Source: Pseudomonadota bacterium
GTDB taxonomy: Bacteria; Myxococcota_A; UBA796; CAJQPC01
DNA length: 64,000 bases
NCBI GenBank assembly: GCA_024228935.1
Contig: JAAESX010000048.1
Coordinates: 42,613 to 106,612, forward strand
Direction of reading: 5' to 3'
Within the stretch, counting starts at the first letter, position 1. Each line of letters starts with the position of its first letter. This document shows positions 51,165 to 59,296 of the stretch, in pieces. Below the pieces are notes generated by a model. The model had not been told where the DNA came from, ran no database searches, and saw nothing but the letters and a program-made list of their open reading frames with translations. Both the position numbers and the translations under genes were made by a program.

Positions 51165-52013
51165 ATGCTGACCCTGCTCGCCACGCTGACGACCGCCGAG
51201 GCCGCCGACGACGTCGACCTCACCCTCCTGTCCCACCGCGGCGAGAACCCGGTGGTCGACCCGACCGAGAACCTCGCCGACTACCAGACGGTCGTCCAGG
51301 AGCTGGGTGTCGCGGTCGCGAACAAGCCGATGAACCCGGCCGAGACGCTCGGCGTCAACGGGTTCGAGGTCGGCATCGCCAGCACGCTCGCGTTCAACAG
51401 CAACAAGGGCGTCGACGGCTCGCTGTCCCCCTGGGACCGCGTGAACGAGGACGGCGACGCCAGCAATGGCCTGTGGATCCCGTGGGTCATGGTCCGGAAG
51501 GGGCTGCCGCTGTCCGCCGAGGTCGGCGCGAACCTGGGCTGGGTCGGCTTCTCCCGCCAGACCATCTTCGGCGGATACGGGCGCATCGCGCCGCTCGAGG
51601 GCTACAAGCAGGCCCCCGATGTCGCCTTCCAGATCGGCTACGCCGGCTACGTCGGCAACGACCAGATCGAGCTCGGCGCCATGGACTGGTCCGGGACGCT
51701 CTCGTACACGCTGCCGTTCGGCACGCTGCTCGGCATCAACTCGGCCAGCTTCGCTCCCTACGCGGGCGCCGGGCAGGTCATCCTCCACGCCCAGTCCAAG
51801 CTGGACGCCGATCTGGCCCAGAACCTGGGCATCACGCCGGTCTCCGGGTTCAAGAACACCGACGCCTATGACGCGACCGACCCGCAGTGGCGCAAGGCTC
51901 GGATCCATGGCGGCATGCGCATCGTGAGCCGCACGTTCCACATGAAGCTCGGCGCGACCTGGACCCCCCAGGTCATGCCGGAGATCCACGTCGGGATGGG
52001 CTTCACGTTCTGA
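51165..52013 (+). CDS. Predicted outer-membrane beta-barrel protein
   Basis: A 282-residue protein with a short signal MLTLLATLTTAEA. The body shows alternating amphipathic strands (VELGAMDWSGTLSYTLPFGT, PYAGAGQVILHAQ) and ends GMGFTF, with the terminal Phe expected for outer-membrane barrel insertion. No family recognised; resembles the general group of outer-membrane porin-like proteins. It shares its stop with the likely start of the next gene (CTGA), so the two are co-translated. Confidence 0.7.
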   Translation: MLTLLATLTTAEAADDVDLTLLSHRGENPVVDPTENLADYQTVVQELGVAVANKPMNPAETLGVNGFEVGIASTLAFNSNKGVDGSLSPWDRVNEDGDASNGLWIPWVMVRKGLPLSAEVGANLGWVGFSRQTIFGGYGRIAPLEGYKQAPDVAFQIGYAGYVGNDQIELGAMDWSGTLSYTLPFGTLLGINSASFAPYAGAGQVILHAQSKLDADLAQNLGITPVSGFKNTDAYDATDPQWRKARIHGGMRIVSRTFHMKLGATWTPQVMPEIHVGMGFTF

Positions 52014-54259
52014 TCGCGCTCTTCGTGGGTCTCGCCCACGGCGCTCGACTGGTCGCCGAGGTCCAGCCGGATCTGCGGACGATCACCGGTACGCTCGAGG
52101 CCGAGGGCGACTGGCTCGATCCGCTCGTGCTGCTGCCTCAGCCCCAGGACGACCTGACGCTGGCCCGGACCTACCCGGGCGCTCCGGACCACGGTGAGAT
52201 GGTCTGGGACGACGCCGGCGCGTTCACCACGGTCCTTCCCCGGCGCTACGGCGCTCTCGGCGCGATCCGGGGCCGGGGGCTCTGGGCCAATGGCGGCTGG
52301 CACCCCCAGGTCGAGGGCCTGCCGGTGCTCGACTGGGAGGTCGAGCTGACCCTGCCCGAGGGGACCGTCGGGGTGGTGAACGGCACGGCGGGGGAGGGCA
52401 CGCTGGTCTGGTCGGGGCGGGCCGAGCGCTTGAGCATCGCGGTGCTCGACGGCAACCTGCGGGATCTCGGCGACGGGCTGGTCGTCCTGGACACCGGTCC
52501 CCACCGACCGCGCCGTGACGCCGAGCTGGTCCTGGCCCACGAGGGGGTCGAGGCCGGCCCGGTGGTGGTGGTCGAGGCTCCCATGCATCGACGGCTGGTC
52601 CGCCCGGGTCAGGGCGTGCTGTTCGTCTCCGACCTGGCCTACCGCACGCCTCGGTGGCTGCACCGCTTCCATCGAGGGCCGGTCGGTGCTGGACTCATCC
52701 AGGCCGGGGCGCCGCTCGAGGACGACTGGGCGAGCGAGCTCGTGGCCGCTGTCGACGGCGCGTCCTGGCGAGCGGAGGCCGAACGGATAGAGCTCGGCCG
52801 GCTCATCCGTCTGGGCGCATTCGTGCCCATCGTGGACTACGTCATCTACAGCGGCACGCTGCCGTTCCACGCCGAGATCTTCGACGAGACCCACCTGGGG
52901 GACCCCCTCGAGGACGACGTGCGCGAGCTGTTCGAGCCGCGCATCACCGGACGGGTCCTGGCGACGAAGCTCGACGACGCGCACGGCCCCGGGACGGCAC
53001 GAGCCGTCGTCGACGCGCTGGACGAGGACCTGGGAGCGGCCTGTGTCGCCATCGGCGTGGACGAGGCCTTCCTCGAGAGCTGGCGGGTCCCGTACCCGGA
53101 GCAGGACGTCCGCCTGGCCGTCGAGCGCATCGAGGGAGACTGGCAGGTCGGTATCGCCCGGCTGGCGCCTCGGGACGCCCCGCCCGAGGTGCTGCGGTAC
53201 ACGATCGACGGCGAGTCGCGTGCCTGGGAGATGCCGCCCGGCACGGAGACCACCCGCATCCCGCTGGACGGGGCCCCGCGGCGGGTCGTCCTGGACCCCG
53301 ACGACCACGTCTTGCAGACGGACCGGGCTTTCGACCGCTGGCCAGCGCGGATCACGCCGGTCGGGACGGTCTACCCGGACACGATCAACGTCTCCCAGTC
53401 GATCCTGGTCGGGGTCGCCACGGTCCAGCTCCGCCGGCAGTACGACACCCGCTCGGCCCTCACGCTGGCGGCCTCGACGGGAGAGACGGATCTGGCCGCC
53501 GGCTACGTCGCCTACCACCGTTTCTTCGGGCCGCTGAAGGACCGCCGGACACGCACGCAGCGGCTTACGGCCTGGTCTGCGACCACCTGGCTCTCACCTG
53601 GCTTCGCCACCACGGCCGCGGGCCGGTACACGCTCGCGTCGGGGCTGAGCTGGAGGAGGGACACGCGCGTGTCGCGTGCCTTCCCGCTGTCTGGGAGCGC
53701 GCTCTCGGCTGCGGTCGAGCTCGGGGGCGTGCCGGAGTCCGGGCGGACCTGGACCGGGCTCTCCGGAGCGGCCCTCACCGTGGCGTCGCCGCACCCCCGT
53801 GTGGTGTTCGCTGGTCGGCTCTCGGGCGGCGTCGCGACGGGCTTCGTCGAGCACCGCCTGCTCTCGCTCGGGGGCAGCTCGGCGCTCCGTTCGCTGCCGC
53901 CCTCGTCGGTGCTCGGGCACCAGCGCGGTCTGGTGTCGGGCGAGCTGCGGGTGCGGCCGGTCCGGAATGCCTCCATCCCGCTCCTGTGGCTCTACTGGCT
54001 GGACGAGGTGCAGCTCACCGGCGGTGTCGAGGGCGGTGTCGTCGGCGCAGCCAGCCCCCTCGTCGACGGCGAGCTGGTCGACCCCGAGCTGTCCGGGACC
54101 GCCTGGGTCCTCGGGGGAACGGCCGGTGTCCTGGTGACGACCGACGGACTCGGCGTGATCCCCTGGACCGTCGGTGCAACGCTCGGGGTCCCGTTCGCAT
54201 CCCAGGGGGTGGGGCTGGCCGGTCCCCAGCTCTACTTGCGCCTCGGACAGGAGTTTTGA
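52010..54259 (+). CDS. M1-like/Omp85-like outer-membrane fusion protein
   Basis: A 749-residue secreted protein. An export signal (IALFVGLAHG) begins at CTG 52010, inside the previous stop; GTG 52025 is the alternative start. Residues 60-420 resemble the peptidase M1 fold (LGAIRGRGLWANGGWHPQVEG), but no HExxH exists, so it cannot be a normal M1 peptidase. Residues 470-749 look like an Omp85/surface-antigen barrel (HRLLSLGGSSALRSLPP, GLVSGELRVRP) ending RLGQEF with terminal Phe. It may assemble or secrete a partner, perhaps the upstream barrel. Confidence 0.65.
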   Translation: MIALFVGLAHGARLVAEVQPDLRTITGTLEAEGDWLDPLVLLPQPQDDLTLARTYPGAPDHGEMVWDDAGAFTTVLPRRYGALGAIRGRGLWANGGWHPQVEGLPVLDWEVELTLPEGTVGVVNGTAGEGTLVWSGRAERLSIAVLDGNLRDLGDGLVVLDTGPHRPRRDAELVLAHEGVEAGPVVVVEAPMHRRLVRPGQGVLFVSDLAYRTPRWLHRFHRGPVGAGLIQAGAPLEDDWASELVAAVDGASWRAEAERIELGRLIRLGAFVPIVDYVIYSGTLPFHAEIFDETHLGDPLEDDVRELFEPRITGRVLATKLDDAHGPGTARAVVDALDEDLGAACVAIGVDEAFLESWRVPYPEQDVRLAVERIEGDWQVGIARLAPRDAPPEVLRYTIDGESRAWEMPPGTETTRIPLDGAPRRVVLDPDDHVLQTDRAFDRWPARITPVGTVYPDTINVSQSILVGVATVQLRRQYDTRSALTLAASTGETDLAAGYVAYHRFFGPLKDRRTRTQRLTAWSATTWLSPGFATTAAGRYTLASGLSWRRDTRVSRAFPLSGSALSAAVELGGVPESGRTWTGLSGAALTVASPHPRVVFAGRLSGGVATGFVEHRLLSLGGSSALRSLPPSSVLGHQRGLVSGELRVRPVRNASIPLLWLYWLDEVQLTGGVEGGVVGAASPLVDGELVDPELSGTAWVLGGTAGVLVTTDGLGVIPWTVGATLGVPFASQGVGLAGPQLYLRLGQEF

Positions 54260-54326
54260 TGCGATGTAAGTACGCTGGAAGTCACCTTCAACGTCGGTTG
54301 GCGTGTACTGGGCCATAGGAGTCCGG

Positions 54327-56234
54327 ATGATCACACCCCTCGCCAAGATGGCTCGCCAGGGTCTGGCCGTCCCACGTCACGTGGGGCTCCAGTTCGTGAC
54401 GGTGTTCCTTGGGGTCGCGACGCTCCTGATCGGTGGGGTCGCCGCGGCGGTGCTCGGGCCGGTCTTCGGCGCCATCGCGCTGTCGGGCGTGGTCGGGCTG
54501 GTCGTGTCGCACCTGCTCGCGCGCCGTGAGCTGATCCGACCCTCGGCGGGGGCGTTGATGCTCGCGTTGCTGGCGATGCCCTGCATGGGCGCCGTGATCT
54601 TCGGGTCGTTCTGGGTGCTGCCCCTGGCCGCCGTGCCGGCCTACCCGGCGGTCGCGTCGATCGCCTGCTGCCCTCGCGGCGGCTACGCCATGGGGGCCGT
54701 CACGGCCCTGCTGCTGGCGGTCTACGCGGTGATCTACCCCGACCCGATGGTGCTCTCCGGCGTCGAGGTGCCCGTCCTGGCCGGGGTCACCACCGCTCTC
54801 TGCTGGACGGCGGTGATGACCGTCGCGCCGGCGCACGCGCTCCTGACGCGCGAGTCCATCGATCAGACTGCCAAGGCGCTCGGCAACATCCCGGACTTCA
54901 CGGTCATCGTAGACCCCGCGACCGAAGAGGTGGTCTGGGCGAACGTCGCCGCGCACCAGGAGCTCGGTCACGACGAGCTGGTCGGGATGAAGAGGGACGT
55001 CTTCGCGCGGTGGGACATCCGCGAGCCGGACGCGCTCCGCCGCGCCATCGCGGAAGGGGTGTTGTTGGGTACGCACACCCGGGCCGACGGCAGCGAGTAC
55101 CGCGCTCAGGTCCACATCTCCGAGCTGATGGTCGGGGCCCGGCGGCTGCACGTCGCGTGTGCGCGAGACATCTCGGACATCGAGCAGTCGATGATGCAGA
55201 GCGAGCGTCGCCTGGTGGCCGCCCAGCTCAGCACGGGGCTGGTCCACGACTTCAACAACCTGCTCAGCGTCATCCACTACGCGGGCCTGGAGCTCTCCGG
55301 GCTGGTCCCCGAGTCCGGCCGGGACGCGGTCACGGACCTGCAGGCGGCCTCCGATCGGTCGCGAGAGCTGGTCGGGGCCATGCTGGACCTGTCTCGCTCC
55401 AAGCTGCGCACCTCCCAGCTGACGCCGCTGACCGCGCGCTTGCGCCGAACGGTCGGCCTGGTGGCTCGGGTCCTTCCGCAGGACGTCACCCTGGAGCTCG
55501 AGATCGAGTCCGATCAGCCCGTCGCTGTGGACCTCGTCGAGCTGGACCAGGTGGTCGTGAACCTGGTGGTGAACGCGCGGGATGCCCTGCTCCTCGGCGG
55601 GAAGATCCGGCTGGAGCTCGAGCAGGTCACGTCCGGCCTGGCGCTGCGCGTCATCGACAACGGCACGGGCATGGACGCCGAGACCCTCAAGCGGGCGAAA
55701 GAGCCGTTCTTCTCGACGAAGACCGCGGTCGGCGGGACCGGGCTGGGTCTCTCGACCGTCAACGCGCTGGTCCAGCGCTGGAACGGCCGGCTGGCCATCG
55801 AGAGCACGCTGGATCGAGGGACGACCGTCACCGTATTCATCCCAACCCAAGGGGCCGTCGTCGCGCCGGTCATCCTCCTGGTGGACGACGAGCCGCTCAT
55901 CCGTCGCGCCTACCGCCGCATGCTGCAGCGCGAGGGACTCGTGGCGCTCGAGGCCGGGTCCGCCGCCGAGGCGCTCGAGATCCTGGGTTCCGGCGAGCGG
56001 ATCGACCTGATGATCTCGGACTGGGTCATGCCCGGCGAGGACGGCGGCTGGCTGGGGCGCGAGGCCGCCAAGCTGTACCCGGGCCTTCCCATCGTGTTCG
56101 TCAGCGGCGCGAGCCAGCGCGGGCAGCCGGCCAACATGCTGCGCAAGCCCATCAGCGGGGATGAGCTCCTGGCTCGGGTGCTCTCGGAGCTCGGTCAGAG
56201 CTCTCCGGCGGCCGCGCTCTCCTCGGTCTCGTAG
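54327..56234 (+). CDS. Hybrid histidine kinase with PAS and receiver domains
   Basis: A 635-residue inner-membrane sensor. About six N-terminal helices (residues 20-170) may sense membrane signals, followed by a PAS domain (residues 185-290), the phosphoacceptor His in TGLVHDFNNLLSVIHY (about residue 307), a HATPase with NLVVNARDALLLGG and GGTGLGLSTVNAL, and a receiver domain (VILLVDDEPLIRRAYRRML) with Asp near residue 565 in MISDWVMPGE. ATG 54327 is chosen because AGGAG lies 5 bases upstream; an in-frame GTG at 54303 is less likely. Its last 40 bases overlap the convergent lipoprotein gene. Confidence 0.92.
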   Translation: MITPLAKMARQGLAVPRHVGLQFVTVFLGVATLLIGGVAAAVLGPVFGAIALSGVVGLVVSHLLARRELIRPSAGALMLALLAMPCMGAVIFGSFWVLPLAAVPAYPAVASIACCPRGGYAMGAVTALLLAVYAVIYPDPMVLSGVEVPVLAGVTTALCWTAVMTVAPAHALLTRESIDQTAKALGNIPDFTVIVDPATEEVVWANVAAHQELGHDELVGMKRDVFARWDIREPDALRRAIAEGVLLGTHTRADGSEYRAQVHISELMVGARRLHVACARDISDIEQSMMQSERRLVAAQLSTGLVHDFNNLLSVIHYAGLELSGLVPESGRDAVTDLQAASDRSRELVGAMLDLSRSKLRTSQLTPLTARLRRTVGLVARVLPQDVTLELEIESDQPVAVDLVELDQVVVNLVVNARDALLLGGKIRLELEQVTSGLALRVIDNGTGMDAETLKRAKEPFFSTKTAVGGTGLGLSTVNALVQRWNGRLAIESTLDRGTTVTVFIPTQGAVVAPVILLVDDEPLIRRAYRRMLQREGLVALEAGSAAEALEILGSGERIDLMISDWVMPGEDGGWLGREAAKLYPGLPIVFVSGASQRGQPANMLRKPISGDELLARVLSELGQSSPAAALSSVS

Positions 56235-56968
56235 CGGGTCTCGGTCGCTGACCGGACCGACCCGGCGACGACGTCCTCGCCCTCGCTCAGGTCGCTCTCG
56301 GACCACCCGACGTAGTAGCGCCAGACGCCCTCTTCGCCCTGGGGCTCGAGCCAGACGTCGAGCTCGTAGCTCTGCCACAGGTGCGCGTCCTTGCCCGCGG
56401 TGGTCGGCCAGGACTCCTCGAACCAGGCGAGCGCCACCACCGCCTGCCGGTCGTCACCCAGGTCGATCAGGCGCCAGTCCTTCAGCGACTCGTAGTAGAC
56501 GGTGTATAGGTGGTTCTCACGGATCGCGTGGTTGAACGTCTGGATCTGCGGGCAGGACTTGTCGACGAAGCAGTCGCCGTCGCCCGTGTCCGGGAACTCG
56601 CGGGTGTAGTACTGGATGCCCGAGTTCAGCGGCGTCTGGTCCGCCCACATCATGTAGGGCAGGTGGTCGTCCAGATCGTGGGCCTCGGCCCCGACGATGC
56701 CGATGTTGATGGTGGCGTCGAGGTCTCGGTCCGGGTGCGTCCGGCCCTCGAGCTCCGTGTCGGTCAGCGGGCCCAGCAGCCAGCTGCGCTCGTCGACCAG
56801 GCTGCCCTCCATGTCGACGCCGGCCAGGTGGGCCTCGAGCTGGGCCAGGCCAGCCAGGACCACGCCGTCGTCCTCATGCGTCACGTTGGCCGCGAGGTAG
56901 CGGGACAGATCGTCGATCGCCTCGGGGGCCTCGGGGGAGGGGCGGCAGGCCAGGAAGAGCAGGATCAC
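56195..56968 (-). CDS. Small lipoprotein of unknown function
   Basis: A 257-residue predicted lipoprotein. GTG 56968 starts the signal (initiator)ILLFLAC, seven residues before Cys, and overlaps the stop of the upstream lipoprotein gene (GTGA). The body has no recognised domain; it contains a few Trp-rich strands (WQSYELDVWLEPQGEEG) and two Cys that may pair. The last 40 bases overlap the histidine kinase end on the other strand. Possibly works with the Cys-rich lipoprotein encoded just upstream. Confidence 0.65.
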   Translation of the reverse strand: MILLFLACRPSPEAPEAIDDLSRYLAANVTHEDDGVVLAGLAQLEAHLAGVDMEGSLVDERSWLLGPLTDTELEGRTHPDRDLDATINIGIVGAEAHDLDDHLPYMMWADQTPLNSGIQYYTREFPDTGDGDCFVDKSCPQIQTFNHAIRENHLYTVYYESLKDWRLIDLGDDRQAVVALAWFEESWPTTAGKDAHLWQSYELDVWLEPQGEEGVWRYYVGWSESDLSEGEDVVAGSVRSATETRYETEESAAAGEL

Positions 56969-57447
56969 TTGTCGGCTCGCTTCTTGAGACCGGTGCCCTT
57001 GTTGGCGATGGTCTTGTCGATGTAGGGCTTCACGCAGTCCGTGAGGCCCTTGTCCGCCGTGCCTTGTGCGTTCGGCTCGCACAGCGCCTCGCAGGGCCGG
57101 CTCGCGATGCAGCGGTAGACGGTGTCGGGGAGCGTGGTCCCATGCGCGCTGGAGACGCACCGCTCATACGGCTGGTCGTCGTTGCAGCCACAGTCCTCGA
57201 GGCGCACACAGGCGCGCTTGATGGCGCTCAGTCGGTCCTCGACCGGGACCGGGACGGTGCCCTCTCCAGCCGCGAAGGGCTCGGGCCGGGTCATGTCGAG
57301 CTCGCTCGGATCCGGCGCGTCCAGCGGGTCGGGCGACGTGGACCCGGTCGGCTGGGCGGGCGCCTCGGCGATCTGCTTGATCGGCTCGGAAGGCGGCGTC
57401 ACCCCGATCGCGGGTTCCTCGGGGAAGCAGGCCATGAGCAGGAGCAT
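56965..57447 (-). CDS. Cys-rich lipoprotein of unknown function
   Basis: A 160-residue predicted lipoprotein, MLLLMAC, with only six residues before the lipobox Cys. A Pro-rich spacer (residues 10-60) leads to a Cys-rich region with eight Cys in about 75 residues (CVRLEDCGCNDD, ERCVSS, YRCIASRPCEALCEP, LTDCVKP) resembling disulfide-rich toxin-like or binding modules. ATG 57447 is the only start giving a lipobox. It is divergent from the dehydrogenase gene with a 21-bp gap. Confidence 0.7.
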   Translation of the reverse strand: MLLLMACFPEEPAIGVTPPSEPIKQIAEAPAQPTGSTSPDPLDAPDPSELDMTRPEPFAAGEGTVPVPVEDRLSAIKRACVRLEDCGCNDDQPYERCVSSAHGTTLPDTVYRCIASRPCEALCEPNAQGTADKGLTDCVKPYIDKTIANKGTGLKKRADK

Positions 57448-57468
57448 GCCGAGATGATAGTCGGTTGG

Positions 57469-58662
57469 ATGAGCTTCCTCCTGGATCCTGAGCTGGCCGA
57501 CCTTCGCGGCCGAGTACGCCACTTCGTCGACGAACGGGTCATCCCGAACGAGCGGGCCATCGTCGAGGAGGACCGACGGGACGAGAGCGCGACGCTCGAC
57601 GGGCTGCGTGCCGAGGCGCGAGCTGCGGGTCTGTGGACGCCGCACCTGCCCAAGGACCTGGGCGGACTCGGGCTGGGCTTCTTCGGCATGGCCGGGCTGT
57701 TCCGCGAGATGGGCCGGAGCCCCGTCGGAGCGACCGTCTTCAACTGCGACGCCCCCGACCAGGGGAACATGGACCTGCTCCGCACGACGGCCTCGCCCGA
57801 GGTGCGGGAGAAGTGGCTCCTGCCGCTGTGTGCCGCCGAGATCACGTCGGCGTTCTGCATGACGGAGCCTGCTCCGGGCGCCGGCGCCGACCCGACGAAC
57901 CTGCGCACGAAGGCGGTCCAGGACGGGGAACACTGGGTGATCGACGGTCACAAGTGGTACTCGACCGGCGCTGGCCGAGCCTCGTTCCTCATCGTCATGG
58001 CTCGCACGAGCGACGACCGGCGGACCGGGTGCACGATGTTCGCCGTCGACCGACATGCCCCGGGTGTGGAGTACGTCCGCGACATCCCCTGCATGGCCGA
58101 GCCGCTGCTCGCCCATCGCGAGGCCGAGCTGAAGTTCCATGGGGTGCGGGTCGGACCCGAGTCCATCCTGGGCAGCGTCGGCGAGGGCTTTGCGCTCGCC
58201 CAGCGCCGCTTGGTCCCAGCGCGGCTGACCCACTGCATGCGATGGCTCGGCTGGGCCTCTCGGATCCTGGAGATGTGCCGGCAGTACCTGGCGACCCGCG
58301 AGAGCTTCGGCAAGGTGCTCGCACGGCACCAGATGGTCCAGCTCAAGCTGGCCGAGAACGCGAAGAACATCCACGCCGGCAACCTGATGACGCTGCACTG
58401 CGCGCAGATGCTGCACCAGGGGCAGGACAAGCCGGCGCGGCCGTACAGCTCGATGTGCAAGGACCACGTGGCCAACACGATCTGCAAGGTGCTGGACGAC
58501 GCGATCCAGTTCCACGGTTCGCTGGGTTATTCGCACGACCTGCCGTTCGCGGAGTGGTACCGCCACGCCCGAGCGGCTCGCATCGCCGATGGGCCCGACG
58601 AGGTGCATCGGATGGTGGTCGCCCGAGACTTCATGCTCGGTCGGCTGGACCTCATCGTCTAG
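57469..58662 (+). CDS. Acyl-CoA dehydrogenase (ACAD10/11-like)
   Basis: A 397-residue flavoenzyme oxidising an acyl-CoA. Features: SAFCMTEPAPGAGADPTNLRTK (FAD site), IDGHKWYSTGAGRASFLIVM, the arginine region RESFGKVLARHQMVQ and the C-terminal RIADGPDEVHR signature of the ACAD10/11 group rather than the usual GTxE. These enzymes act on branched or hydroxylated long-chain substrates. ATG 57469 begins MSFLLDP; ATG 57454 is possible. No electron-transfer flavoprotein genes are next to it. Confidence 0.93.
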   Translation: MSFLLDPELADLRGRVRHFVDERVIPNERAIVEEDRRDESATLDGLRAEARAAGLWTPHLPKDLGGLGLGFFGMAGLFREMGRSPVGATVFNCDAPDQGNMDLLRTTASPEVREKWLLPLCAAEITSAFCMTEPAPGAGADPTNLRTKAVQDGEHWVIDGHKWYSTGAGRASFLIVMARTSDDRRTGCTMFAVDRHAPGVEYVRDIPCMAEPLLAHREAELKFHGVRVGPESILGSVGEGFALAQRRLVPARLTHCMRWLGWASRILEMCRQYLATRESFGKVLARHQMVQLKLAENAKNIHAGNLMTLHCAQMLHQGQDKPARPYSSMCKDHVANTICKVLDDAIQFHGSLGYSHDLPFAEWYRHARAARIADGPDEVHRMVVARDFMLGRLDLIV

Positions 58663-58670
58663 GAGAAGCC

Positions 58671-59189
58671 ATGTTCCTGTCCCTCATCCTCGCTTGTGGA
58701 TCCGAGCCCGAGACTGTCGCCGAGGCGCCCGTCGAGGCTCCCGCGGAAGAGGTCGTCGAGGCCCCCGCTGAAGACCCGATGGCCCACGCGCCGGCCACCG
58801 AGATCCACTACGGCACCGCCTTCAGCACGGAAGAGATCCTCGCCGCGAAGGACCTGCTCGCCGACCCCGCGCCCTACATGGACAAGACCGTCCGGGTCGA
58901 GGGCCGCGTCGCCGAGGTCTGCCAGAAGGCGGGCTGCTGGATGGTCCTGACCGATGAGACCGCATCCATGCGCGTGCTGATGAAGGACCACGGGTTCGCC
59001 ATCGCCAAGGACAGTGCCGGCCGCATCACGCAGGTCGAGGGCATCGTGAAGGGCACCGAGGTCGACCCGGAGTTCGTCGAGCATCTGAAGAGCGAGTCGG
59101 AGAACCCCGAGGCCATGCCCGAGATCGGGAAGAGCTTCGTCTACCAGCTCGAGGCCACCGGCGTGACGCTGCTGGCCGCCGACTCCTAA
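58671..59189 (+). CDS. DUF4920-type lipoprotein
   Basis: A 172-residue predicted lipoprotein, MFLSLILAC, with AGGAG exactly 5 bases before ATG 58671, so the very short signal is well supported. After a Glu/Ala/Pro-rich linker comes a compact OB-like domain with YMDKTVRVEGRVAEVCQKAGCWMVL, recognisable as DUF4920, which has a conserved pair of Cys near the metal-like site. Function unknown. Eight bases after the dehydrogenase stop, so probably the same transcript. Two hairpins follow it. Confidence 0.8.
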   Translation: MFLSLILACGSEPETVAEAPVEAPAEEVVEAPAEDPMAHAPATEIHYGTAFSTEEILAAKDLLADPAPYMDKTVRVEGRVAEVCQKAGCWMVLTDETASMRVLMKDHGFAIAKDSAGRITQVEGIVKGTEVDPEFVEHLKSESENPEAMPEIGKSFVYQLEATGVTLLAADS

Positions 59190-59210
59190 GCGGGCAAACA
59201 GGTCGCACCT

Positions 59211-59229
59211 GGGGCGGCGTTGTCGCCCC
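59211..59229 (+). terminator. Hairpin after DUF4920 gene
   Basis: Stem GGGGCG / CGCCCC with 7-base loop GCGTTGT, 22 bases after the stop. No T-run. With the second hairpin just downstream it probably ends the dehydrogenase and lipoprotein transcript. Confidence 0.5.
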
Positions 59230-59247
59230 GATCGGCCTGAGTCCGGC

Positions 59248-59263
59248 CAGGCCGCAGGGCCTG
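59248..59263 (+). terminator. Second hairpin before the sigma-54-like promoter
   Basis: Stem CAGGCC / GGCCTG with loop GCAG, directly upstream of the -24/-12 element at 59269, which would insulate the next gene from read-through. Confidence 0.4.
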
Positions 59264-59268
59264 AGAGC

Positions 59269-59284
59269 TGGCACGTGCCTTGCT
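59269..59284 (+). promoter_or_regulatory. Strong sigma-54 promoter match
   Basis: TGGCACGTGCCTTGCT fits the consensus TGGCAC-N5-TTGCW without mismatch, GG and GC separated by 10 bases. The predicted start, about 59295, is only two bases before ATG 59297, so the next mRNA would be leaderless. An activator is required but none is nearby. Confidence 0.7.
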
Positions 59285-59296
59285 TCTGATGCGGGC

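Noticed and set aside
54290..54312. Sigma-54-like GG-N10-GC before the histidine kinase
   Set aside because: Only the spacing fits; the -12 part reads GGGC instead of TTGC, expected by chance at this GC content.
54259..54318. 19-codon frame starting at the stop of the M1/Omp85-like gene
   Set aside because: Too short, no Shine-Dalgarno, product basic and unstructured, and it is followed by a better supported gene start.
54288..56378. Long minus-strand frame across the histidine kinase
   Set aside because: Antisense to all conserved kinase motifs; no domain in its own translation.
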